Below, in pieces: positions 45,965 through 57,226 of a DNA stretch of 64,000 nt (the stretch's first letter is position 1; each line of letters opens with the position of its first letter). The notes below the pieces were generated by a model that saw only the letters and a program-made list of their open reading frames with translations, had not been told where the DNA came from and searched no databases. This DNA is from Elymus sibiricus (lineage: Eukaryota > Streptophyta > Magnoliopsida > Poales > Poaceae). A program made the position numbers and the translations under genes. The stretch covers positions 135,055,148 to 135,119,147 of the forward strand of contig CM077665.1 in assembly GCA_039707655.1 (NCBI GenBank), in the 5' to 3' direction.

Positions 45965-48210
45965 TCTATTATATATAAAAAGCGTTTGACGGGCTCACCA
46001 GAAAAAAAGGAATTAAATTAGAAAATCCCACAATAATCAGAAACATCTGACCATTTATCTAATAGACGAACAAATTATAGCCATTAGATATCTTTGAAGT
46101 CAGAAAATTACCCACCATTGCCATTATGAAAAAACTATTCGTTCACACATTAGGTAATTATTAACATACCTGGTAGCGTGACCTGAGAGATAAAAAAATA
46201 GCTTAAGCTGACGTGCATGCATAGGAGATGTGAATTGTGAGAGTTAAAAAAAATAGGTAGATGCACCTGACGTGCATGCATAGGAGACAGGATTTTTTTT
46301 AAAAAGCTATGTATGACGTGCATGCATATGACTTCTCTTCAGGTAGATGCATGCATGACACGGGCCTATTCCTTTCTACATGCATATACGTGCTTATATG
46401 GATGCATGAAAAACAAATATACATGCATTGCCACAAGCACTGGACGCCTAATGCATTTTTATATGCTGCATGCATTCTTCACTAATATATATGGACGCAT
46501 GGAAAAAACTGTAGTACCCCGATCGAGTCCTCTGGCCATCTTCCGATATAGTTCCTTGGGCCTATCAAGCGCTCCAGCATCTCATTCATCACTTGGGAGT
46601 GAAACAACCAAATGAAGATATAATCGGTAAAAATTATCCACCATTGCAATGCGACAGGAATATCCTCTCTTTGACTTTTGCGAATTATCTCGCCCATACG
46701 TGTCATGTTCACTGAAAAAAATAGCGCGTTGTACCACCGCTAATAACACGCTATAGTATAGAGAATTGTGTCGCTAAATTGATCAGTGTATAATGTCTCG
46801 CTAATAACATGTTATATTCAGGGGCGACGCTATTTTGTATAGCACGCTATTTTTTTCCTTGGTCATGTTACATCCATGGACGGATGGATCCATCATACAT
46901 GCATAGATTTATGTTAGTATGATCTATGCTCCAAGAATGTTTGAGCAAATAATTCTTCCATACTTTCTTCGATTAGAAGTAATGATGATCCATGGCCCGA
47001 GTGTGCTGAGGACAGTCTAAACCAACAAACATTTTAGTTCAGCCAATGTATGCATGCTCACATTACACCTCAAGCAATAATCATCTTAACCCCTTGCACG
47101 TGTTGATACAATAGATAGATCAATTTTTCCTATATTTTCATGCCATGCACAACAAGTTGTATCTCTTACACATGTATCAAAAACATTCATCTAATTACGC
47201 ATGCAAGGACATGCATGCATTGATACTCTACCAGAGATACACTGTAAATGAAAAATGATAAACAACTATAAACACACAAAATAAAATGTAAATAAAAAAT
47301 CTCATAAGTACAAAATTTCTAATGTAGCAAAATTTCCTTATTTTAAGCAAGTAATACAACAAAATAGACAAAGAAAAATATGGAAGTATATGAAAACTAA
47401 CATGTGTGGACTAAGTAACTTGATACCTAATATACATAGGGAAAACCAGTAAAATAGTAAAATACTATAGAAAACCCCAACATGTAATCATTGTTTTTAA
47501 AGGTAATTTCCATTCATACATTTGGACTAACCGATTTCACTAATCCTATCTACCAACACACACACATGGTATAATACCCAAGCGACAAAAATGCCCCAAA
47601 ACTAGCCCTAGCACAATGGGTAAAAACGGCACGCCAACGTTTTTAAAGCAAGTACTGAGGACGATGTTTCTTTCTTCAAAATGTCAACAAACTAGGATCA
47701 AACTTCACTCACGTCAAATTATAATCTAATATTGGTCCTGCCAGCTTCTTACATCATCTGACAAAAAAAACTAACACGATATTTTTCATGGATATGTATA
47801 ATACATAAATACACTTTAACTTTATATGAAAAACTAAGAAACACTTACATTAAAAAATCACTAAATTAAAATTAAAATGGAAATTGGGCACATAGATCGC
47901 AAATTAACCTATGCCTACACAAAACATGATAAAAGGCAATAAACATAACACGAATATAATATGCATGACACGATTGGTCATCAAAACATTTAGTATGGCA
48001 TGTATAATTAGCACGTAAATGATAAATGTATAACTTACATATTTATATGTCAATAAAAATCAAACATACCTAAGCAAAACAATGTTTGCATAGATATTAT
48101 TTTTAATGTCATCTTATTCGGTTCAATTTTTCTTCAGAAAATCAAATAATAATTCTCATTATTGAAGTATATAAATTCTAGCCCACGCATTGAGCGGGAC
48201 ACTTTGCTAG
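45965..48210 (+). mobile_element. Non-autonomous Helitron, 2,246 bp
   Basis: The other LTR of E7 reads GGGCAATTGATAG without interruption. Here the same site reads GGGCAA, then TCTATTATATATAAAAAGC, and ends in GCTAG followed by TTGATAG. So the insertion is precise, between A and T, starts TC, ends CTAG and makes no target duplication. An imperfect hairpin (CCCACGCATTGAGCGGG) lies about 10 bp before the end. All are Helitron hallmarks. No Rep or helicase frame is present. Confidence 0.92.
46710..46861. mobile_element. Mutator-like MITE inside the Helitron, about 150 bp
   Basis: Terminal inverted repeats pair GAAAAAAATAGCGCG at the left with the complement of CACGCTATTTTTTTCC at the right. GTCATGTT flanks both sides (46702-46709 and 46862-46869), an 8 bp duplication that may extend to 9 as usual for Mutator-like elements. 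It is too small to code for a transposase. Confidence 0.75.
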
Positions 48211-49094
48211 TTGATAGAAAAGCGGATAGTTATACGATGTTCACGGCAATGATCATGTGTATATAGGCATCACGTCCATAAGCAAATAGGCCGACTCATG
48301 CCTGCACCTATTACTATTACTCCACTCATCGACCGCTATCCAGCATGCATCTAGAGTATTAAGTAAAACAGAGTAATGCTTGAAGAACAATGACATGATG
48401 TAGACAAAGAATACTCAATCAATATGAGTAAACCCCATCGTTTTATCCTTAGTAGCAGCAACACAAAGACGTATCTTCTCCCTTTCTGTCACTGGGATAT
48501 AGAAACCCGTCAGGTTGAACCTACCACAACGCACCACTCCCACCGATGAAATATCAATCTACTTGGCCAAAGCACATCAATAAATCGGAGAGCATTGCGA
48601 AGCTATAATGATCATGCAATTAAGAGACAATATATATCAGAGATATCTCAAATACTTTTCATGAATAATCAGAACATAAACCCACAATTCATCGGATCCC
48701 AACAAACACACCGCACAAAAGGATTACATTGGATAGATCAAAGCGAAGATGTGATGATCATTGTGTTGAATATCATAAGAGAGAGAGATGGCTATCTAGG
48801 TACTAGCTATGGACCCGTAGGTCTGTGGTGAACTACTCACACATCATCATGAGGGCAACAAGGTTGATGTAGATGCCCTCCGTGATCGATCTCCCCTCCG
48901 GCAGGTTGCCGGAATGGAGCTCCAGATGGGATCGCGATGGAACAGAAACTTGCGGTGGTGGGAAAAGGTTTTTGAGACTCCCTTCAGGGTTTCTGGAATA
49001 TTAGAGAATTTATAGGCCGGGGAGGGAGGTTGGGAGAGCCACAGGGGCCCACAAGCCAACAGGGCGCCCCACTAGGGCTGATGGCTTGTGGAGC

Positions 49095-51928
49095 TTAATT
49101 CCCCAAGCTTAATTCCTGCTCGTCCTTGGGTAGGTAAATGATAAAAACAGAATTTTTGATGTGACATGCTATCCATTATGTAATCTTTATGCATGTATGC
49201 TCAATGAGAAACGATGAATCAATCAACATTAACATAGTAATACTTATAAGTATAAGAAACAAGATCATTAATTTTTTTCAAGGTATACGATCTTCAAGAA
49301 ATGTTTACCCCTTATTCGTCTTATTAAATTACCAAGGCATGGCTCCATCTTCACCACATTAATACAAATGTTAAGCACCACGGTGCCCAAATCAAGCAAT
49401 TGGATCGTACTTTTTCAAGGTGCATCAACTTTTTATTCTTCATGCAATACATGAGCGTGAACCATTGGACATAGCATTTAGATGGAATATAATATGGTGG
49501 TAGATATCAACGGGGTAAAAAGTGGAGAAGATAGTCTCACATCAACTAGGCGTACCAACGGGCTATGGAGATGCCCATCGATAGATGTCAATGCAAGGAG
49601 TAGGGATTGCCATACAAATGTGATGCACTAGAGCTATAAGTGTATGAAACCTCAAATGAAGCTAAGTGGGTGTGCATCCAACTTGCTTGCTCATGAAGAC
49701 CTCGGGCATTTGAGGAAGCCCGTCGTAGGAATATACAAGCCAAATTTATAATAATGATAAAATCCCCACAAGCATATGAAAATGAAATAACATGAGACTC
49801 TTCACATGTGAGGAACAAGGTGCCACTTTGAGGCACAAGTGTGGTAAAGGATAGTAGCAAAGTCCCTTCTCTCATTTTTCTCTTTTTTTATGGTGGGCTC
49901 ATTTGGCCTCCCCCATTTTTTTATCTTTCGTCCAGAGACTCTTCCTGAATTATGGGGAATCATAGTCTCCATCATCCTTTCCTCACTGGGACAATGCTCT
50001 AATAATGATGATCATCACACTTTTATTTTCCTCACAACTCATTATGAAAACTGATATGAAGATATGACTCTATATGTATGCCTCTGGCAGTGTACCAGGA
50101 TGTGCAATGTTTTAGCATGACATGTATCAAAAAAATATGATGAACGGTGGATTTGCCACAAATACTATGTCAGGTCTATATGATCATGCAAAGCAATATG
50201 ATGATGAACGAACTAGTCATGTGAAGTGACGATGGAATTTGCATGGCAATATATCTCGGAATGGCTATGGAAATGCCATGATAGGTAGGTATGGTGGATG
50301 TTTTGAGGAAGATATAAGGAGGCTTATGTGCAATAGAGCGTATCATGTCACGGGGTTTGGATGCACCGGCTAAAGTTGCACCGGTCCTCGAGGTGAGAAT
50401 TGGCTATGCACGGTATCGAAGAGGCTAGCAAATATGAGAAGGTGCGATTGCGTATGTCCAGGGTTTTGCATTAGTCATAAAGAACTCATATACTTATTGC
50501 AAAGTTTTATTAGTTTTATCACAAATCAAAGTAGTCCCCGCATGCCCCCAGGGAAGAGGTTGGGAGGAGTTAACCATCGCGCGCTTCCGACCCGAAACAA
50601 CACTAGGATTTCAACGAGGAATAGAAATGCTCACACATCATCACCATGCCTCTTTCATTTTTAGATAAATAAAAAGTTAACCCCTCTGAATATCGACACT
50701 TCTATAAATTAATAATATTGAACTCACACTTTTTCAGACTACTATATCAATATTATTAATACTCAACTTCTCTATGTGCTACATGATGGTCTTGATTATC
50801 ACTCATTGAATACCTAATATTTCTAGACTAGTCTTATGACCCATGCAAATTACCGTGACCATTAAATAACTCTCAAACAAATATAAGTGAAGAGCAAGAG
50901 TAAAATTATTTCTATAAAATCTACATGCCACCGTCCTCAAAAAGATATAAGTGAAGTACTAGAGCAACTCTCATGCTCAAAAGATATAAGTGAAGCACAT
51001 AGAGTATTCCAACAAATTATGATGAGGGTGTGTCTCTCTTAAATAGGTGTGTCCAGCAAACAATGATTGTGGCAAATATAAAGTAAAATCAAACAAAATC
51101 AAATGACGCTCCAAGCAAAACTCATATCATGTGACGAATAAAAATATAGCTTCAAGTGATATACCGATGGATTGAGACGAAAGAGGGGATGCCTTCCAGG
51201 GCATCCCCAAGTTTAGACGCTTGAGTATTCCTTAGAATATTAAATTGGGGTGCCTTGGGCATCCCCAATCCTAGGATTTTGCCACTCCTTATTCCTTTGT
51301 CCATCATGATAACACCCAAAACTTGAAAACTTCAATCACACAAAACTCAACAAAACTTCGTGAGTTCCGTTAGTATAAGCAACATATCAAATACTTTAGG
51401 TACTGTTATAAATTGATTATTATTTAATAATTGAATAATAGGTACTTTATTCTAACTTATCTATGGCTTATATCCACTAATACAACCCATAGCATCATCA
51501 AAACAAGCAAACTATGCAAGCAAAAACAGAATCTGTCTAAAACAGAACAGTCTGTAAAGATCTGTAGACACGGATACTTCTGTGACTCTAAAAATTCTGA
51601 AAAATTAGGATAAGTGAATAATTTTCATATTAATACTGTGTGGAAATTTCAGATAATTATCACGTTCCAGTAAAAGATGCAAATTCATGTACTGGACGTT
51701 AAAGTTTCTGTTTTTGCACCGTATCAATTCTACTCATCATGTGAGTCATCCCAAAGGCTTTACTTGGCACAAACACCAACTAAGCCATAAAAATAAAATA
51801 ATTACATAGGCAATAATCATTTTATCACAAACAAACAGAAATTTAAAAGCAAAAAGTAAGATAACTATTGGGTTGCCTCCCAACAAGCGATATTGTTTTA
51901 TGCTCCTAGCTAGGCATAATTCATAGTT
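49095..51928 (-). other. E7 non-coding region between protease and 3' LTR
   Basis: About 2.8 kb with no credible gene on either strand. In element sense it begins after the protease with a GGGAGGCAACCCAATAG motif (complement near 51868-51884), seen in related grass elements from memory. It ends in the purine tract next to the broken LTR. An accessory frame such as that of E4 or E6 is not visible. Confidence 0.65.
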
Positions 51929-52522
51929 TCAAGCGTTGTCATCTTTGAAACTCAACCCATATGTGGCTCTCATGATTGATTCATAAGGTCGTTTAATTCT
52001 CTTTCTAGGGAAGTGTTCCATCCCTTTCTTTAATGGGAATTGAAATCTTATGTTCCCCGCTTTCATGTCAATGATTGCACCTATAATTCGTAAGAAAGGT
52101 CTTCCAAGTATTATGGGACAAGTAGGATTGCAATCAATATCAAGAACAATGAAATCTACAGGCACATAATTTTTAATTTCAATAATAATCACATCATTTA
52201 TTCTACCTAAAGGTTTCTTAATGGTAGAATCCGCAAGATGCAAGTTTAGGGAACAATCTTCAATATTAGTGAGACCAAGCACATCACAAAGAGTCTTAGG
52301 AATAGTTGAAACACTAGCACCAAGGTCACACAAAGCATTGAATTCATATTTATTTATCTTTATTTTAATAGTAGGTTCCCACTCATCATGCAATTTTCTT
52401 GGAATAGAAACTTCAAGCTCAAGTTTCTCATCATAAGCTTTTATCATGGCTTCCACTATATGTTCGGTAAAAGCCTTATTTTGTTCATAAGCATGGGGTG
52501 AGCTAATAATGGTTTGCAACAA
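51929..52522 (-). pseudogene. E7 aspartic protease
   Basis: The frame from 52522 (MLQTIISSPHAYEQN) contains YEFNALCDLGASVSTIPKTL near residue 85 and ILGRPFLRIIGAIIDMKAG later, the two landmarks of the Athila-type protease. The Asp motif is D-L-G-A-S. The frame ends normally with a short tail and is not followed by RT. It is separated from gag by stops and frameshifts. Confidence 0.85.
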
Positions 52523-52821
52523 GGAAATACATTATACTAAGGATCGGCTCTCATAAATAAAATCCTTGTAATTTAAGATAGATGGCACATCACTAGACAA
52601 AGTTGTAACCTCTCCAACGTCATTTTTTCAGTTTTATCATTGTAATCCTCACTTACCAAGCAAATGGGACTCTCCTTAGCTAGAGTTTGCTCAACTCTAG
52701 TACTTTTATTATTTATATTCAGAGAAGTAAACAAAGATTCAATAGGAGATATGCTAATCATTTTAACATCTTCATCATGATTTCGGTAAAAACCGGGTGG
52801 AAGAGCTTTTTCTAAGAACTC

Positions 52822-54022
52822 TCACTTAGCTGTCAACTTAGCGGTCCTCTCCTTACTTTCATTAATAGAAACTTGGATAGACTTGATAGCATCATTAAAA
52901 TCATGCTTATGTGGCAAAGTTTTACTTTTAAGAGTTTCCACATCAAGAGCAATTCTATCCACATTTTGAGCCAAAGTATCAATCACATGCAATTTTTCTT
53001 CTACCATAGTGTTGAAACCTTTTGAGAATTAATAAATTCTTTAATGGTGTTCTCAAAATCAGAGGACATCCTATTATAATTGGTGGAAGGATTTCTATAA
53101 GAATTACCATAAGAGTTTCCATAGTTGTTAGAGGAATTATCGGGATACGGCCTAGCATTGAAATTTCCTGTATAAGCATTGTTGTTGAAATTATTACGTG
53201 AGACAAAGTTCACATCAGTATCATCAATATTTTTCTCAATCAAAGTAGAAAAAGGCATATCATTTGGATCAACATGAGTATTTTTATTAGCAACCATATT
53301 CATAAGAGCATCCACTTTTTCACTCAAAGTTGTGATTTCTTCAACAGAATTTACCTTCTTACCAGTTGGAGCTCTCTCGGTGTGCCATTGAGAATAATTT
53401 GCCATGATGTTGTCCAGAAGTTTTGTGGCCTCTCCTAAGATCACAGCCATAAAGGTACCACCTACAGCAGAATCTAGAAGATTTCTAGACACAAAGTTTA
53501 GTCCCGCATACAAGTTTGGATAATCATCCACAAATTTAAGCCATGAGTAGGACAATTTCTTATCATCAATTTCATTCTTTCCCAAGCTTGTGCAACATGC
53601 TCTTGATCTTGCTGTTTAAAACTAATTATTTTATTTCTAAGGGAGATAATCTTAGCAGGAGGAAAATACTTGCGAATAAAAGCATCTTTACACTTATCCC
53701 AAGTTCCAATACTATTACGTGGTAAAGATGAAAACCAAGCCTTAACTTTATCTCTTAGTGAAAAAGGAAATAATTTTAATTTGACAATATCATTATCCAT
53801 ATTCTTTTTCTTTTGCATGTCACATAATTCAACAAAAATATTAAGATGTGATGCGGGATCCTCATTAGGACTTCCTGAAAATTGATCTTTCATGACAAGA
53901 TTCAACAATGCAACATTAATATCAAAAGCCACCGCACTAGTGGCGGGTGGTATAGGTGTACTAATAAAATCATTATTATTAGTATTTGAGAAGTCACACA
54001 ACTTAGTAGTATCTTGAGACAT
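52822..54022 (-). pseudogene. gag: E7 gag, frameshifted
   Basis: The start is the Met at 54022 (MSQDTTKLCDFSNTNNND), about 190 bp inside the primer site. Gag motifs are FSGSPNEDPASHLNIFVELC, KLKLFPFSLRDKVKAWFSSL, GTWDKCKDAFIRKYFPPAK and HVAQAWERMKLMIRNCPTHG. A frameshift near 53500-53580 shifts to a piece ending at 53001 with Asn-rich sequence. A coiled-coil-like piece (53007-52822) is in a third frame. Similar in order to the gag of E6. Confidence 0.88.
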
Positions 54023-54209
54023 GGCGACCGTACTAGCAAAGTAACAAGCAAGACAAGTAAACTAGCAAAGAAGTAAAGTAGTAACAAGCAAAGATAAATA
54101 TTTTTGTGTTTTTTGATTTTTATGAGACAAGCTAAATATAACAGAAAATAAAAAGAAGAACAAGTGAATGAAAATTTGTGAGAACCTACTTGATAATTGA
54201 TGATGATAT

Positions 54210-54227
54210 TCCCCGGCAATAGCGCCA
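54210..54227 (-). promoter_or_regulatory. E7 primer binding site
   Basis: Minus strand TGGCGCTATTGCCGGGGA, 11 bases inside the 5' LTR. It is closely related to the E4 site and fixes the orientation as leftward. Confidence 0.8.
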
Positions 54228-54856
54228 GAAATCCTTCCTGATACTTGTGATCTGCGTTGGGTTTCCCGTGAAGAGGAACGGGTTATTGCATCACAAGATG
54301 GGTAAGTATTTTGTCAGGACCGGTTTTCCAGGATATTAATTCCTAGTAAATGGCCCTTGTGCTCACCAGCCCCAGGATTACTGTTAGCTGATGAGACACA
54401 ATCTTGATACAGAAATTCCAAGCGAAATTACAAAAATATGAAGTACAAGACCATTTTGGTCTATGAGTACAACAAAAGGTTTCTAGTGGTTGATGGCGGA
54501 AGCGGTTTGCGGATCATCAGCGTCTATGGGACTCCATTTCCCACAGGAACAGCTGACCTGGATAACTCCTATCTTCGCGCGGCTGCTATCTTCATGCCTA
54601 GGTTCCGGGCTGTCGTCGTTGCGCTCTTCTCCAAACAAGAAATCTGGCCAAGACAATAGCCAGGGACAAGCCAGTGAGTACTTTGAATGTACTCGCAAAC
54701 ATCATGAAAAAAGGTACAATATAGCAGGTGATAAACATGTACTGAAATAATCCACGATCGCTTAGTCAGTCTCAAAATAAAATTCATGATGCACGCAACC
54801 AGGTCATTCATATTAAACCGGAATAAGCAATCAGAGAATAAAAATAAAATAAACCG

Positions 54857-55280
54857 ATCGGGTGTCTGAAGCGACGCCTCGAAAGGATAATAATATAAGG
54901 CATGCCTCAGTCGGGCGTCTGAGTGACACCACATAAAGGGCTTATAAGGAAAATAAATAACAAGCATGCCACAGTCGGGCGTCTGAGCGACACCACATAA
55001 AGGGCTTATAAGGAAAATAAATAACAAGCATGCCACAGTCGGGCGTCTGAGCGACACCACATAAAGGACTTATAAGGAAAATAAATAACAAGCATACCAC
55101 AGTCGGGCGTCTGAGCGACACCACATAAAGGGCTTATAAGGAAAATAAATAACAAGCATGCCACAGTCGGGCGTCTGAGCGACGCCGCATAAAGGGCTTA
55201 TAAGGAAAATAAATAACAGGCATGCCACAGTCGGGCGTCTGAGCGACGCCCCATAAAGGGCTTATAAGGAAAATAAATAC
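54857..55280. repeat. 64 bp tandem array in the solo LTR
   Basis: CAGTCGGGCGTCTGAG recurs at 54908, 54972, 55036, 55100, 55164 and 55228, exactly 64 bp apart, each followed by GACACCACATAAAGG or a near variant. A diverged partial copy precedes the first. Copies differ at few positions. Confidence 0.93.
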
Positions 55281-57218
55281 ATGACTATCCAGGAGGTAGA
55301 ACCATCCCAAGGATACTCAATAAATAGACAATATAATTGGTTAGTCCATAATAATAATCATAATCATCATTCCTCACACATCATGATCAATATTCCGGTT
55401 TAGAAGTTTTCCTCCAAAGACCGACACTAAGACCGACACTTGGCCCATCCCAGACTATAGTCCTTAACCGCGGACACGGCTATTCGAATAGATATAAACT
55501 CTGCAGAGGGTGTACTCTTTACCCACGAGTAACGGATTTCCTTAGTCCATCGGGACTAATTCCGTTTACGGTCTTTGAATTGACAACACACCTGACCCGC
55601 ACACACCAGCTTAACTTACCGGTGTCTGGAATCACCCATGACACTCGTTAAGCAAAACTCTAAGTGGGGAGGCTCCAACCTCGATTAGCATGGGATCAAA
55701 TTTATATCGCGCGCTCTAAGGGGTGCCCCCCTCTCGGTCCCAACCGGAAACACCCATGCCCCCGAACCAAGTGGCATGCCTACCGGCTGCAGCCAGTATC
55801 TTCCACCATGGCCTCTCTGTACGGTGTGTGCTAAGAAAGGGGTTGACAACTTACTAGACCGTACCCTACCTGCGGCAGGGACGAGTGGTAGTACGAAACA
55901 AGTATGGGGGTTACTGGAACAAGACTCGATCTATGGTCGACTCAGGAGGCTTATGTGTTCCCTGCATGGTTAGCACAACAAATATTTTTCCACACTCTTG
56001 GGCAGAATCACCACTTATCTCATCCCATCATGCTTCACTGACCATTCTCGCTCCAACGAGATGTCAGCACCAAGCTCATGTCTACCCAAGACAGAGACTT
56101 ATCCTGGATTCCTTCCGGTAGGCAGGGGTGGCACAAGGTGGTGAATAGTGTCACAAGCATCTCAAGTTTAATAGCAAGAATCATTATCATGTATTGCAAG
56201 CATGATCACACCTTCACATGAAATAACGCGCACGTCATGTGTGTATAGTTTCATTTGTCACACCAAACATTTCACCACAATTACTATACCAGGGTTCAGG
56301 ATGCTTGCCTTTAATGTGGGGAGAGGTAGGGTGCATCACAAAACTCTTGAAAGTTTTTCTTCTCTCTCCGTTTCCTATTTTGAAAAATATTTGAATCAAC
56401 ACGCAATTCAAAAACAGTACAAAAAGTTGTCTTCGAAAATTTTCAAATAAATATGAAAATAAACTAGATGAAATTTGAGAGAGGTAGGAAAAAGAATCAA
56501 TTCATTTGGGATTTTATTTTAAAAGATATAGCCAGTCAAAGTCTGGTCAAAATTCTAATTTAATAAAATCCAGAAAAAGGAAAACGCATCGGCTCGGAAT
56601 ACGTTTCCAGAGAAGGGGAGACGCACTTCGGGGGTTTTACGCTTTCTGAAAACAGTTGCGCACTTACAGGAATACGCCTCTCCAGGGGGAAAATGCATCA
56701 GCCGGGTTGCGCCACTGGCGGCTGGGTTGAGACACCGACAGGTGGGGCCCACCTATCGGGTTTGCCTCCCACCTCTCGCGCGCTCCTGGCCAGAGGCAGA
56801 GGCCGACTCCGGCGACGATTGTCGGCGCTAGGAGGCACCTCTCCCGGAGCTGTGCACACCGGCGTGCTCAGGAGGAAGGGCCCCATCCTCTTGAGAGCAA
56901 AAGGATCGCCGGGGAGTTCGAGGGTGAGCACCCCTTCATCCATGGCGGACGGCGGCTTCGGGAGCAATTGGGAGCTCGGGCTACGGTGGCTCCCGATCGA
57001 ATTTGAGAGGCGGGGTAGCTTCGCGGGGCAGAGGGGAAGCTAACGGCGGCAAGAATGAGGAGGGGGACGCTCTGGCTTGCTCGGATTTAACCGGAAAGCG
57101 GCGGCGGCCGAAGCTGCCGGAGTTGGGGAAGACGGTGGCTTCCGGCTAAATTGGAGCTAGGGGAGGCTTCGTTCTGCTTCTCTCATGGCGCTGATGAGCT
57201 CACGGGGACCTGGGGGGC

Positions 57219-57226
57219 TATTTATA
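57219..57226 (-). promoter_or_regulatory. TATA box of the solo LTR
   Basis: The palindrome GCTATTTATAGC lies in a GC-rich block, matching the TATA position in the E3 LTR; it reads TATAAATA on the minus strand. Confidence 0.45.

Larger units (their letters stand above)
45558..49094 (-). repeat. E7 3' LTR (left), with a Helitron and a terminal deletion
   Basis: LTR sequence covers 45558-45964 and 48211-49094, about 1.29 kb against 1.57 kb for the other copy. Similarity stops after TGGCTTGTGGAGC; the part matching 59897-60167 is missing. The purine tract region (minus strand, AATTAAGCTTGGGG) is fused to the broken end. Minus-strand TATA at 49007-49014. Confidence 0.88.

Noticed and set aside
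46313..46615. 100-codon plus-strand frame in the Helitron
   Set aside because: Built from ATGCATGC-type simple sequence and crossing no recognisable domain.
45558..49094. Left E7 LTR read as a separate 3.5 kb LTR
   Set aside because: Comparison with the right LTR shows that 2,246 bp of it are the Helitron.
54569..55124. 163-codon frame with repeated LIFLISPLCGVAQTPDCG-like units
   Set aside because: It is a translation of the 64 bp tandem array, open only because the unit happens to lack stops in that frame.
54857..55280. Regular repeats as a CRISPR array
   Set aside because: Whole 64 bp units are repeated with no variable spacers, and the context is a plant LTR.
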